Shown here: positions 1 through 10,790 of the stretch, one piece after another
How positions within the stretch are numbered: position 1 is the stretch's first letter
Layout: every line of letters starts with the position of its first letter
Assembly (NCBI GenBank): GCA_964034945.1
Contig: OZ035960.1
Coordinates: forward strand, 50,719,706 to 50,783,705
Reading direction: 5' to 3'
DNA length: 64,000 bases
Source of the DNA: Chrysopilus asiliformis
Taxonomy: Eukaryota; Arthropoda; Insecta; Diptera; Rhagionidae
Notes under the pieces: generated by a model
The model's input: only the letters and a program-made list of their open reading frames with translations
Databases searched by the model: none
Told to the model about the DNA's origin: nothing
Translations under genes and position numbers: made by a program

Positions 1-3000
1 TCGCCGCATCGCTCTGGCAAAAATTCCGTCTGTAGACTGTCTGTCCGGGACTATACTCTACCTGCCGCGACCTCAGGTTATAAACTTTGGCACTTCGTTC
101 GTAGGCTTTCTTAAGGTTTTCTTTTATCTTCTCTCTAGCTACCTGTTGTCTTAAGTTCAGCGGAAGTGCTTCGATTTCACCATTCCCTAATGCCTTAAGT
201 TTACCTAGCAAAGAATATTCTGATGCATGAGTAATCATCTTGATCCCAAATAGCGCTTCATAAGGTGATACCCCTATCGCTGCATGAACCGAACTACGAA
301 GACTGCTCATGATTTCGCCTAGGTGAGTATCCCACAAACGGTGTTCTTCCTTCAAGTAACTTCGGATAGCTGCTAATATGGACCTATTTAATCTTTCAGA
401 AGCGTTTGATTGGGGCGCGTATATGGCTGTCCTAATATGTCTTATTCCATACCGTTTTAAAAGAGCTTGAAAGTCTTGAGCTATGAACTGTCGTCCATTA
501 TCCGAATGAATTTTTTCGGGTACTCCAAAAATGTGAAACACCTCATTCTCTAAGTACCGAATAATTCCTAAGGTAGTTGCTTTATGCAACGGCTTCAACA
601 AAGGGAATTTGGAATACTGATCCAGAACAACCAGGAGAGATGTATTCCCGTTCTTGGATCTAGGATACGGTCCCAAAAGATCTATGTACATTTTCTGCCA
701 TGGCCGTTCGGGTACTTGGATTTCCCCCGTGGGCGGTCGCATGAGCAGATTTGGTGCTTTCGCCTCTTTACATACTACACAGTCCCGAACGTAGCTTTTG
801 ACTTGGTTAGCCATCGTCGGCCAATAATATTTTTGACGTAACCGATACAAAGTCTTGCCTGTCCCTCCATGACCAGCTTGAGGTGTATCATGGGCCCTGC
901 GGATCAAAACGGGCGTCAATCCTGTGGGAACCCACAATTTCCAGGTGGTGTCGTCCAGATCTGTTTCACCAGAATGAAATCCCAGACGCTTGTATATGTA
1001 TCCCTCTGATACTTGAAGGTCTGGTAGCCTTTCTCTATTTTGCATAATAGTATCCATTAGAGTTTTATATTCATCTGATTCAAATTCTTTTGAACCCAGA
1101 TCAATCTCCAATGGTAACTCTAGATTTGAATCCAATGACTCTACGTATGCTCGCGACAAAGCGTCTGGGACCACATTCTGGCTGCCTTTTCGATGTTCGA
1201 TCTTAAAATCGAAAGCCTGGAGCTTTAAACTCCACCTAGCCAGACGTCCGCTCAGATCTTTCTGGCCCATGAGCCATCTCAAGCTGGCATGGTCCGTCAC
1301 AACCTTAAATGGCAGACCCTCAACATAAGGTCTAAATTTCTTTATGCTGATGATGGCTGCATAACACTCCAGTTCGGTAACTGTGTAGTTGCGTTGTGCA
1401 GCGTTTAATTTTTGGGAAACGTAGGCAATAGGCTTTTCGTTACCCTCCTCGTCGAGCTGAAACAGTACGCCGCCCACACCCACCGTAGACGCGTCACATT
1501 GTATCACGAATTCCTTCGTGAAATCTGGATGCCCCAAAACAGGCGCGGTGCATAAAGCTGTTTTCAAAGTATCAAATGCAGTTTTAGCCGCTTCGGTAAA
1601 ATCAAACTTTTTGCCTTTTTTCAACGTGTCGGAAATTGGACTGGACAACGAAGAAAAATTTCGAATAAACCTGCGGTACCAGCCGCACATTCCAAGGAAG
1701 CGCCTGATTTGTTTGGGAGATTTGGGTATTGGGAACTCTTTTATGGCGGCCACCTTGTCAGGATCCGTTTTAAGGCATCCGCCCCCTACAATATACCCCA
1801 AATACCTGAGTTCTTTATATCCAAACTTTGATTTATCGAGATTGACAGTCAAACCAGCTCGCCACAGGTGATCGGCAACTTGGTCCAATAAGTCAATCAT
1901 CTGTTCAAACGTCTGCGCTACGATGAGCAGGTCATCGAGGTAAACGAACACCCACCTACGAAGCTTGTGCGGTATTACTTTTTCCATTAGCCGACATAAC
2001 CGTTGCGCGGAATTTGATAAACCAAACGGCATAACGGTAAACTGGTAGAGTGGTCTACCAGGTACCGTAAATGCCGTGAATTCCCTCGACTTCTCCTCCA
2101 GCGGTATCTGCCAGAATGCATCTTTCAGATCCACACTGCAGATGAAGTGTGTGTCTTCAAGACGACTGAGCAGACCTTCGATGTGTGGCAGGGGGAATGC
2201 ATCCTTTTTCGTGACGTCATTGAGCTTGCGTGAGTCTAAACACAGTCGGTTCTTTCCCGGTTTTCGGACCAGGACGACTGGAGAACTCCACGCACTCGCG
2301 CTCTCCTCAATGACGCCAAGACTAAGCATTCTGTCGAGTTCTTCGTATATCAACCCCTGTACCGCTGGGGAGACTGGAAAATGCCGCTGCTTAATAGGGG
2401 TTGTGTCGCCCACCTCGATGACGTGCTCCTCGAGGCTTGTTTTTCCTAATCCATACTCGGAAAACGATGGAAATTTTGCGATGACAGCTTCCAATTCATT
2501 CTGTTGTGCTGGCGTCAGCTGATGTCTTTTTGAGACGTCTGCTTCTTCCTTCTCTTCATTGATTGAGACCTCAGAGACAATAGTGGGAGCAATCTTAAAC
2601 TGCCTCCAAAAGTCAATGCCCAAGTACAATGTTTGTGAAAGATTAGGTACCACAAACAATCGCACGTTTTGCACTTGACCATTGTACGAGACAGGTAAGA
2701 TCACTGTTCCTACGATTTTTTGATTTGTCCCATCAGCTGTCTTGACATTTGACGTGAAGTCTTTAATTGGAACTTTTAGCTCCTTCAAAATTGCAATACT
2801 ATTTTTCCCAAGACAACTTATGGACGCTCCGCTGTCTAACAGCCCCTCAAATGATCTACCACAGATTTCTACTTTCGCGTAAGGTCGATTATCGTTTTCC
2901 CGAGATATGGATGACACAGATATAGCGTAATACATTTTCTTTTTAGCCTTAAATTTATTTCGAAGCTTTTCTATTTTATCGTTACTTTTATAAATATTAT

Positions 3001-3265
3001 TTATTTCTCCAAATATCTTTTTTCGAGCTATCTCGTACTCCAATTTGCGCTGATGCAAAGATTTAAGTGGTCGCTTATTTTCAGATGGTAAATTTTCAAC
3101 GGTAGGTAAGTTCGATTCTCTCTTCATTATTTTACATTCTCCTCTTTCAGGTGTTATTGCGTTTTCGAAGACATCATCTTGATTAGAGATTATTCTTCGG
3201 GAAGGGGATTTTGGGAACGCGTCACCCCCGATAAGAGACCGCCCCTCGCTCCGTTTCCCTTTCGA
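1..3265 (-). CDS. pol: pol polyprotein: protease, RT, RNase H, integrase (3' end off window)
   Basis: This encodes the enzymes that copy the element's RNA into DNA and insert it. I checked every codon from 3265 to base 2 on the minus strand and found no stop. In order: protease with an LLDSGAS active site near 2840; RT with SVDLKDAFWQIPL, then FGLSNSAQR, and the catalytic VYLDDLL near 1930; RNase H region with VVTDHASLRWL near 1290; integrase with a zinc-binding HDTPQAGH...CVVC near 880-770; and catalytic DLLGP, HSDNGRQF and NASERLNRS near 690, 510 and 400. A VYRRNF motif near base 20 is typical of the integrase C-terminus, so only a little of integrase is missing. The frame is -1 relative to gag. 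It opens just downstream of a TGA at 3268-3266 and is probably entered by frameshifting; the first ATG, at 3127, is an alternative start. Confidence 0.93.
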
Positions 3266-5214
3266 CAGTCAGGACACTTCATCACCGATCCGATTCCTCT
3301 TTTTCCGCACCTATAGCAGAAAATTTTCCTATCAGCTAGTGGACAATCGCGAAAATAATGCCCTTGTTCTTCGCAGTTCCAACACTTCGCTGTTATTTCT
3401 CTCCGCCCTTGCAAAGCGTCGATTTCAGGTGATGCATCATTCTCTATACCAAGTTCGCCATCTAACTCATGAAGTTGCCGATTTCCTGCAGGATATTGGC
3501 TTCGATTCAAAAAGCTTTTATTGAGAAACCTTTCCGCTCTTTTCCCTGTTTCTCGCAATTGTTCGAGCGTCATGATCGGTTGCGAAAAGATCAGCTGGCC
3601 TATCCTGTCTCTAGCATTTCCTTTTATGATATTTATTAAATCTAGCGTAGGTATTGGAGCTTTCAGGGTGTCCGCTTCCTTCAAGATGCTGTTGAGAAAA
3701 TCATCAAACGACTCGTTTAATCTTTGACGTCTCTCTATTATTTTCGGCAATATATCGTAGTCGGTCAGCGTCCGTTTAAATCTGCGTAACAAGGCTGCCT
3801 TCAAATCCTCCCATGTAGCATTCGGGCTTTGTTTCAGGTGTCTCCAGTACCAACTTTCAGCTTGACCTTTCACCAGTATGTGGAAATTGCCGAGAATCTG
3901 AGTCCAGGTGTATCCGTATGCAACTTTGAGTTTTTCAATTCGAAAGATGAATTCGTCCACCCTAAGATCATCCGAAACTCCATCGAATCGAAAACCCCAA
4001 CGCTGCAGTTTACACTCTCGATTTGTTGGAGGATAAACCTGGCGATTTTCCCATCCCACATTTTGTCGACTAGCCACGCTACTTTCGCTCGTATCTCGTC
4101 GATCCTGCCTACTAGCTCGATAACGATCTGCTTGACGGTTTTCACGTATATTAAACTCGTTAAACGCATCAACTAGACTCCGATCGTTCGCTCTAGTATT
4201 AGCCGACGGTCTTACTTCATTATTTGCCTGGTGTTCGCTAGGGTTAACAACCCTACCTGGTGGTTGACTTTGGAGATTTCCCTCTCTTTCCAATGCTGAA
4301 ACTCCCTCTTGTAGTGCCTGGTTGAAAGGTGATGTCCCTCTACCCAATTGCTGTTGTTGAAAGCCTCTGTTAGCAACGGCCTGCTGTCTGACTAGAGTCT
4401 CAAGATACGACACATATTCTTCTTGGGTGCAATTCAGACTTTCCGAACTACCCACTAAAGGATCTGCCTCTGTTTGGCGCGCTGACTTGTCCGTCTGTAT
4501 TGACGGTCTTGCTGATGTTCCAGTGTTATTCCTTAATTGTGGTACGATCTTTACCTGCAACTCTTCTGTGTCGGTAGCCATAACTGGATTTTCTACAATT
4601 GGCCGTTGTGGCACCGATCTTTCGACAACTTCTCGTATAGTTCTCTCGAGATTTCTGGTAAGCTCCGTCATCAAGTTGGCTTGCACCATTCCGACTGAAG
4701 CTGCTACCACTTGCTTTATATAGTTTTCGGTTTCCTTTCTCTCTAGCATGGAAGTGAATGTATTGGTCGTTCCCAAACCAATGCTGAATCGATCGTTTGG
4801 TTGCCCTGGACAGAAGGGATCCAATTTCTGAACCAAAGTCGGTTCTTCGGTTGTACTTTCATCGTGCCGATTACGATCCACAGCTTTTTGAGGTTCTGAT
4901 TCTGTTCCACCCACAGCTCCTTCTTCTGCACCACCCACAGCTCCTTCTTCGGCATCTTCCATTGCTGGCCTGGTTATAAAAGGCGTCGTATTCATCTCGT
5001 GCTCCTGCAACTGCCGAGTACTCGGTGTCCTCGTCAAACTAAATCGTGTACCGAATACGTCCGATTCGTCCGGGGTCCTGCCTGGATAATCGTTTCTAAG
5101 CTCGGAACGATATCGCGACCGCAACCATCTATCCGAAAACTGGACGTTATATCCCCTACCGCCCCTTTTCTTTTTACCGGCTGGTAATTTGGGAATTGTT
5201 CCGGTTTCAGACAT
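3190..5214 (-). CDS. gag: gag structural polyprotein with capsid domain and zinc knuckle
   Basis: This is the structural protein of the retrotransposon particle, which binds the element's RNA. From the ATG at 5214 it has 674 residues; upstream in-frame codons to 5403 are open but contain no ATG. The N-terminal half is charged and low in complexity, with short acidic EEGAVGG repeats. A capsid-like domain of the Retrotrans_gag type lies at about 4030-3520 (WGFRFDGVSDDLRVDEF onward). A canonical CCHC knuckle CWNCEEQGHYFRDC lies near 3390-3340. A second cysteine cluster, CYRCGKRG...CPDC near 3320-3265, lacks the usual His. The stop codon is 3192-3190. Pol overlaps the last 75 bases in the -1 frame. 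Confidence 0.92.
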   Translation of the reverse strand: MSETGTIPKLPAGKKKRGGRGYNVQFSDRWLRSRYRSELRNDYPGRTPDESDVFGTRFSLTRTPSTRQLQEHEMNTTPFITRPAMEDAEEGAVGGAEEGAVGGTESEPQKAVDRNRHDESTTEEPTLVQKLDPFCPGQPNDRFSIGLGTTNTFTSMLERKETENYIKQVVAASVGMVQANLMTELTRNLERTIREVVERSVPQRPIVENPVMATDTEELQVKIVPQLRNNTGTSARPSIQTDKSARQTEADPLVGSSESLNCTQEEYVSYLETLVRQQAVANRGFQQQQLGRGTSPFNQALQEGVSALEREGNLQSQPPGRVVNPSEHQANNEVRPSANTRANDRSLVDAFNEFNIRENRQADRYRASRQDRRDTSESSVASRQNVGWENRQVYPPTNRECKLQRWGFRFDGVSDDLRVDEFIFRIEKLKVAYGYTWTQILGNFHILVKGQAESWYWRHLKQSPNATWEDLKAALLRRFKRTLTDYDILPKIIERRQRLNESFDDFLNSILKEADTLKAPIPTLDLINIIKGNARDRIGQLIFSQPIMTLEQLRETGKRAERFLNKSFLNRSQYPAGNRQLHELDGELGIENDASPEIDALQGRREITAKCWNCEEQGHYFRDCPLADRKIFCYRCGKRGIGSVMKCPDCRKGNGARGGLLSGVTRSQNPLPEE
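3253..3259 (-). promoter_or_regulatory. Putative -1 ribosomal frameshift heptamer GGGAAAC
   Basis: The minus strand reads G GGA AAC in the gag frame (codons K-G-N), which fits the X XXY YYZ slippery rule. The -1 frame has a TGA at 3268-3266, just upstream, and is then open through all of pol. Slippage here would therefore give a Gag-Pol fusion directly. A GC-rich stretch follows (3252-3215) that could form the stimulatory structure; I did not fold it. Confidence 0.72.
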
Positions 5215-6187
5215 TAACCCCTCTCTTTGAAAAAACTTTGTAAATGATCGACTAATTCCACGACCACGGACTATTACCGAACTATCAGTGACTTGGAGTT
5301 CTAAAAAAAAACGACTCAAAACTTCTTGTGACTTACGGGGATCAAGAGAAAAAAAATTCTTTATATATATTTTAAACTTAATTAATATATCAACGCCACG
5401 CACGATTACTGTAGGGTTAATACAAAATTTTTCTTTATCCTAACCTATCCAAAAAAAATAAACCTTAACCTAATAGCAAAATTAACAAGACTAAACTAAA
5501 CAACTCTAACTCTCTACCACAATAAACGTTTTATATATGTAATTATCTCGGACTTTCAGAAATCCAAAATAACGCTCACTACTTGTTTTTGTGCTATCAA
5601 AATTTCATACATACGGATGGGGAACTTTCAGGAAATGCGAGGATCTAGATATTAGTTCATGTAGACTTGATTTTTGACTTACTACTTTAATGGCAATAAA
5701 ATTCAAACTAATGAAACGAAAGACAATTTTTACTTCACATGAAATACGCATGTGGTGAGCAATGCTGGAAAACTCTAATTTCCGTCATAAGCAGACTCAC
5801 TGCATGCTATTCCAGATTAGCGATCCTTTGACTTTCCTTTGGATACATTTCGACTACATAACGAAGCTACCCATAGAAAGCCAAGGATCTTGAACACATA
5901 TCGTCTCTGATGAGCGTGAACGCAGCACGTACATCGAGCGGCTCAATGTCGGGACGTCACGGAACAAAACGACAGATTACGTACATAATCGCAGCTAAAA
6001 GGCATTACTTAATTGCTACTCGACAAGATTCCCGAGGCATTCTTGCGGGACAATAAGAATTCCTCTAGTGCCCTATATACTTTATTTATCAAAAAAAAAC
6101 TCTATTAGCCGAGAAGAAAACTATTGCATTTGAACATCGGATGTTATTTAACCTGGACATAAAATTTCGGTCGAAGATTTGCTCGAC
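5215..6187 (-). other. Retrotransposon 5' leader (untranslated)
   Basis: About 970 bases separate the primer binding site from the gag ATG. I see no convincing ORF. The segment next to gag is AT-rich with runs of A and CTAA-type repeats. It would hold packaging and dimerisation signals in a working element, but none can be recognised by eye. Confidence 0.6.
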
Positions 6188-6199
6188 CGTTGGGCGCCA
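6188..6199 (-). other. Primer binding site, tRNA-Lys type
   Basis: The minus strand reads TGGCGCCCAACG directly inside the LTR, with one spacer base. This matches the primer binding sites known to pair with the 3' end of tRNA-Lys in several retroelements. It fixes the LTR boundary at 6201. Confidence 0.8.
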
Positions 6200-6200
6200 A

Positions 6201-6819
6201 TGTTGTTACCATCGATCCCCGTAATACGCGAAGGATCTACAACATACTCCGGGACATGCTTAACCGTGACTTTTGTCACGGTAGCCCCGGAGTCTGCCCG
6301 CTCGTCCGTTGGCCTTGGCATGCTTGCGGTGCCGGGCTATTGCTCGTCGGTGGGGTAGGATCTTGCCTACGGACTAAAACGGATTGATAACATCCTTTAT
6401 CATGCCTAAACTAATGGTTCTTAAAATCACGAAATACATATGTCCAAGCCGTACTGAGAAAGAAAACAAAAAAAAATTAGGGATAGATCGAATACGTTTA
6501 AGAAAATACTAAATGAAACAGATATCGGAAATGGCCCCAATGCCATCGAACAGGACTTTTTGTCGCACTATTCCGAATCATGATAAAATTAATCAATGGG
6601 TTGATGTCTACATTGACTTTGACAGGTTTGACCCTCGCGACTCCTTACGGCTCCCCGAACCCAGAAAACTTAAACCTTCATTTTGAATAATTCTAATCCG
6701 CACACTTTATGAAGCATTTTTGCGAGAAACACAAATACATAACACACCAAAAATATTAATTTCAGGACTCAAGTATGTGGTGTTTAAATGTCGTTTTATT
6801 GTTAACAATTCTTTCAACA
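6201..6819 (-). repeat. 5' LTR of the gypsy-type element
   Basis: The inner edge is fixed by the primer binding site: the plus strand starts TGTTG at 6201. The outer edge is tentative. A matching CAACA at 6815-6819 would give a 619-bp LTR with the short inverted ends TGTTG/CAACA. The second LTR is outside the window, so the outer edge and the target duplication cannot be confirmed. Confidence 0.6.
6247..6292. other. Strong stem-loop inside the LTR near its PBS end
   Basis: ACCGTGAC (6263-6270), TTTT, and GTCACGGT (6275-6282) form a perfect 8-bp stem. An outer stem of CTCCGGG (6247-6253) with CCCCGGAG (6285-6292) encloses it. In the element's RNA this lies close to the primer binding site. 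Confidence 0.7.
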
Positions 6820-8534
6820 AAAAAAAATTGCTCTGTGATACATAAATTTTCGATAAACAAACTGATATTCTAAATCAGAACAAGAAAAAACTGTGATAAT
6901 TTTTGAATCATAAATGAAAATCTATCTGCGATATTCTATAAGTAAACTTTCTGTGATAGCTTGTGATAACTAAGTAAACTTTCTGTGATAACTTGTGATT
7001 TTTAAATAGTTATAATTTTGACACGTTAAAATTTCATGTAGGACTCAACAAATAATGTTAAAACCAACGCGCATAGATTCTAGCGTAAATTTACAGAGCT
7101 TTATTCACGTAGACAATGGCAAAATTCTTCACAACCTTCTGCGAACTCAAATTTTTGGTTTTATTCACTCACTTTCATGATTTTTTTAGAATTTTCAATC
7201 CCTTGACTGATAAAATTGTCAACACTTCAAGCATGCGATAATAATTGATAAAAATAACTTACAAAATTCGATGACTATAAATTTGTGGATACTCTTACAA
7301 TCCTTAAAGTTATTTATATAAGCCTGTGTCCGATGATAATGTGCACACCATCTCAGGAACAGATATTTCTCCTTTTTATTCAAATTTTACCTAAAAAATG
7401 CAAAAGGTGTCAACAAAGATGTCTACCAATCAAAGTGGGATTAAAAATTATTGGAAAATACTTCCTTGATCTCGTTGAGATAATTGATTCCACAAAAAAA
7501 AACTCTGAAGAATTTTGCCTTACAACATTCGTTTGTAAATAACACCGAATTTAAATATTCTCCACAGCTCGTCCCTCGATGTCTCCCCGACGTGTTTTTA
7601 ACCTGGAACACCTTCGGAAGATTCGGGTTTCGGAAATTCAGGTTTTTCGATAAATCTCCGTGGAATTTAAGGAACTTCAACGGTGTCGAATCTTCAAATA
7701 CGTTTTGGGCTCTCAAAACTAGAAATCGACGTCAACTACGCTTCGATGCTTATCATTCGAAATAGACTAAATTAAATCTCCTTTTTTTAGCTTCGTACAG
7801 CAAAAATGTAACTAAAGCTAGCTTCGTACAGCAAAATGTTTATCCTAAAGTTTTTGGTTGGTTAAACGAATTTTCCTGAATTTATAACCACAAAAATAAT
7901 TACCTAAAGTCTTCTTAAACTAAACGCATGGCGATTTGCCGTTTCTCAAGTCTTCAATCCTTTCGAATTCATCCTTTAATCGATTTGATTTAATTTGACT
8001 AAATAATATTTAGCTCCTTCGAAATCCTATAAGACCAGCGGATACCACATATGGCCACAGCGAAGGTTAATTTAAAATTTTTATCCGACTTGATTTTTTC
8101 TACTAGGTCAGAACTGCTGTGCAGCTCACCATTATTTAAAAGACTGTTCAGTTAAAATTTTCGTCTGCCTGTTCTCTTTGCTGGGTGATAGCGGAATCGA
8201 AACAGCAATAACCGAATTTTTATCATTTCAAAGTCTGACTAATTGTTTTAAATATAATCGAATTGTTCTTTCATCGCTGGTCTATTGATGAGGCTAACAA
8301 TTTGCTTCAAAATTACCGCTGCAAATTCTTTAAAACTTTGACCAAGTTGATGAATAATACGAATTTTGGTATTGTGCGTTTCTTTTCATTTCACCTAAGT
8401 GAAATAAAAATGAGACAATAAGATTTTAATTTCAGGTAACTCTTGATCTTATGTTAAGATTTACACTGTCCCATAACAATATGTATTCTAAAAATATCAC
8501 TTTTTAGATATCTATCGGCAGCGATAAATAGTAA
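6820..8534. other. AT-rich non-coding stretch
   Basis: No supported gene. Short recurring units are visible: 'ctgtgataa' several times between 6890 and 7000, and a roughly 25-base near-duplicate containing 'agcttcgtacagcaaaa' at about 7790 and 7820. Short ORFs near 7285-7765 overlap on both strands and have no protein-like signature. Confidence 0.6.
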
Positions 8535-9658
8535 GCACAAAAAAACATTTAAAATGTTAAAATTTTGTGTTGAGAACTGAGCGATGGGGTCTTTTGGTTA
8601 TATTCAAAATACTTTAATAAAAAAGAGCCATATCCAGCCATAAGGGTCAGTTGATGACAGTCACTGAGACATGATTGATCTTATCAATTGCCGTGTGCCT
8701 GACGATTAGACTTGCGCGACTAAAAATATGAGTTTTGTGTACTTAACATTCGTTTTATAAATTTGTACATTTACGAGCCTCAAAGCTTTCAACAATCCAC
8801 TCTACAGACTTTTTGGTTTCTTATATGAAGTACGTAGTATCAAAAGTATTGTACGTACAGGAAATTTAAAGCTTTTTATTTAACAGAGTATTTATTCTCA
8901 AAAAGTCTAGTTTATCCTTAGATGCTTACGCATCCTTGGACAATTTTTATGTGACAAATTTAAGAAATATTAAGAGGTATTCATTTCGAATTGCAGTCAA
9001 ATTAAAAATGCTTGATTGCATCCTAAAATGTGGCCTTTAGGCAATCGCCATAAAAAAAGGCAGATTTATAGGCGTGAGAAGGAGTGGTCAAATCTAATTA
9101 AGTTGGTTGGAAGAGTTGTGTAAGAGTTTTTCTAGCATTTATAATTTTTTGACCTTACTCACCGTTTTCCAGAGAATCTCAAAAATATTTTCATTTGAAC
9201 GAGAGTTTCTGGAAGGGTTGGATTAATTTTGCTCATCATCGAACTTAGTTTTCATTTTTTGAGAAAAGCTCTTTGTCAAATTTAAAGTTCCTAGCCAAAC
9301 CTAGCACCCGGAATCGTACCCCTCAGAAAGCGTAATAAGGTCTCTAGTATATAGATGAACATTTCAACTAACAGTTGTTTTTGGGTCAAGGAATCGTGAA
9401 ATGAGTTTTGATTCGGTAATCTTTGTACAAATTTATGAAACGAATGTTAAGTACACAAAACTCATATTTTTAGTCGCGCAAGTCTAATCGTTAGGCACAC
9501 GGCAATTGATAAAATCAATCATGTCTCAGTGACTGTCATCAACTGACCCTTATGGCTGGATATGGCTCTTTTTTATTAAAGTATTTTGAATATAACCAAA
9601 AGACCCCATCGCTCAGTTCTCAACACAAAATTTTAACATTTTAAATGTTTTTTTGTGC
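8535..9658. mobile_element. Foldback/MITE-like element with 235-bp terminal inverted repeats
   Basis: Bases 8535-8769 and 9424-9658 are near-perfect reverse complements of equal length, starting GCACAAAAAAACATTT and ending AAATGTTTTTTTGTGC. They enclose a 654-bp AT-rich core with no ORF of note. I found no clear target duplication at the ends (left flank ...tagtaa, right flank gatatgg...), so the superfamily is unassigned. Confidence 0.8.
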
Positions 9659-9737
9659 GATATGGATTTTTTTTGCTCCTTTATAATTTATGAAAGTAAT
9701 GACATCTCACTCTCTCTTTCGGCGCTACTAATGTCTC

Positions 9738-9872
9738 TCACCAGAGACAGAGATCCCTACACAGTCTTATCAATTTATTTGGGATACCGAGATCTCTCAT
9801 GACTTTATAAAGTTCTACCCTGACTAGGCTATCATAGGAGGTTTTAAAGTCTATGAATATGTGTATTACTTA
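9738..9872 (-). pseudogene. Non-LTR reverse transcriptase fragment (central RT motif)
   Basis: On the minus strand one frame reads THIFIDFKTSYDSLVRVEL and continues through LGIPNKLIRL. This matches the first catalytic Asp region of Jockey-type reverse transcriptases (FIDF..AYDS..R..L). It ends in a stop at 9738. The piece lies 3' of the following C-terminal fragment although it belongs 5' of it in an intact gene, so the two are rearranged or come from different copies. Confidence 0.7.
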
Positions 9873-9895
9873 CCTCGCATGCGTAGAGTGCATAG

Positions 9896-10340
9896 TTATC
9901 TGATACAGCTTGAAATCCGATAACAGTAAATAAGAATCGGTTTTATCAACTGCTTATATAAGAGCATCCTTGTCATTGGAGAAAGCATGCTTTTCGGGTG
10001 CATTAACGAGGCGATAGACATATAAGCTTTATTTGCTTTTCTTAGGGATTCCTTAACATGGTCATTGAACTTTAAGAGCTTATTAAAATTGACACCCAGA
10101 TATCTAATCTTATCCTTGGGCCGAAGTTCTCGACCACCCAGAGAGATAGAGAGGTTAGAACATATTTTGGCAGTACCCGATGGACCCCTTCCAGACGCGT
10201 TTCTAAAGTGAATTAGCTTTGACTTATTACTATTAATTGCAATGCCCCATGAGTCATAATACTCCTTGATCTCATCCAGATGGAGCTGCACAAAACGGGC
10301 AGCGACTTTTGGATCTCTGTTTGACGAAAAAATATCAATT
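9896..10340 (-). pseudogene. Jockey-like reverse transcriptase C-terminal fragment
   Basis: The minus-strand frame contains YYDSWGIAINSNKSKLIHFR, then KIRYLGVNF, KFNDHVKESLRKANKAY and LYKQLIKPILIY. This is the thumb-side region after the YADD motif of Jockey-type non-LTR elements. The YADD region itself, near 10340, is decayed by substitutions and frame changes. It is truncated at both ends, a dead copy. Confidence 0.75.
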
Positions 10341-10453
10341 GTTGCCTAATATAGCGTAGAGTTGTTGAAATTTTATGAGTACCAAACGAATTTAACACTC
10401 GTATTTTTTTAAAGTTGTTCAATTTAACATGCTTTTGACTGAAATGTAAGATT

Positions 10454-10722
10454 CGAACAAAAAAAAATAAAAATTTTTTTTTTAAAAAAAGCTTTTATTA
10501 AAAAAAATGCACTAAAAAGAAAAAAATAATTTTCTGGACGCTGTGTATCACAAATATAAAAGCTTTTAAAAAGCGAGATAAATGTTTATTTTATTGTTTT
10601 ATGCTTTATCTCGCTTTTATATTTGTGATACACAGCGTCCAGAAAATTATTTTTTTCTTTTTAGTGCATTTTTTTAAATAAAAGCTTTTTTTAAAAATTT
10701 TTTTTTTTTTATTTTGTTCTTT
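10454..10722. repeat. Long hairpin (about 120-bp arms), family A left part
   Basis: Arms 10454-10575 and 10600-10722 are near-perfect inverted repeats containing 'gcactaaaaag', 'ttttctggacgctgtgtatc' and 'aaagcttttaaaaagcgaga'. A diverged copy flanks the LINE at 42.4-43.9 kb. In both places the hairpin is followed by the 122-bp tandem units, so hairpin plus tandem units form one repeat family. Confidence 0.8.
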
Positions 10723-10790
10723 TTAGTCTTCGAATATATAGCTTTACATTTGAGATGTCCTTACAGGCTTTTTAACTTGAGAATCGTATT

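Larger units (their letters stand above)
1..6819 (-). mobile_element. Ty3/gypsy-type LTR retrotransposon, partial at the window edge
   Basis: Read on the minus strand, the order is LTR (6819-6201), primer binding site (6199-6188), leader, gag (5214-3190), a -1 frameshift site, then protease, reverse transcriptase, RNase H and integrase down to base 1. That domain order with integrase last is diagnostic of Ty3/gypsy elements. Gag and the visible pol have no in-frame stop, so the copy looks young. The integrase C-terminus, any env-like gene and the 3' LTR lie beyond the window. The lineage within Ty3/gypsy was not resolved by eye. Confidence 0.93.

Noticed and set aside
1518..2522. Plus-strand ORFs of 117 and 148 codons
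   Set aside because: They are antisense shadows of the minus-strand reverse transcriptase/RNase H frame, which carries the catalytic motifs.
3339..5187. Several plus- and minus-strand ORFs within gag
   Set aside because: They overlap the 674-codon gag frame with its capsid and zinc-knuckle domains; no independent domain.
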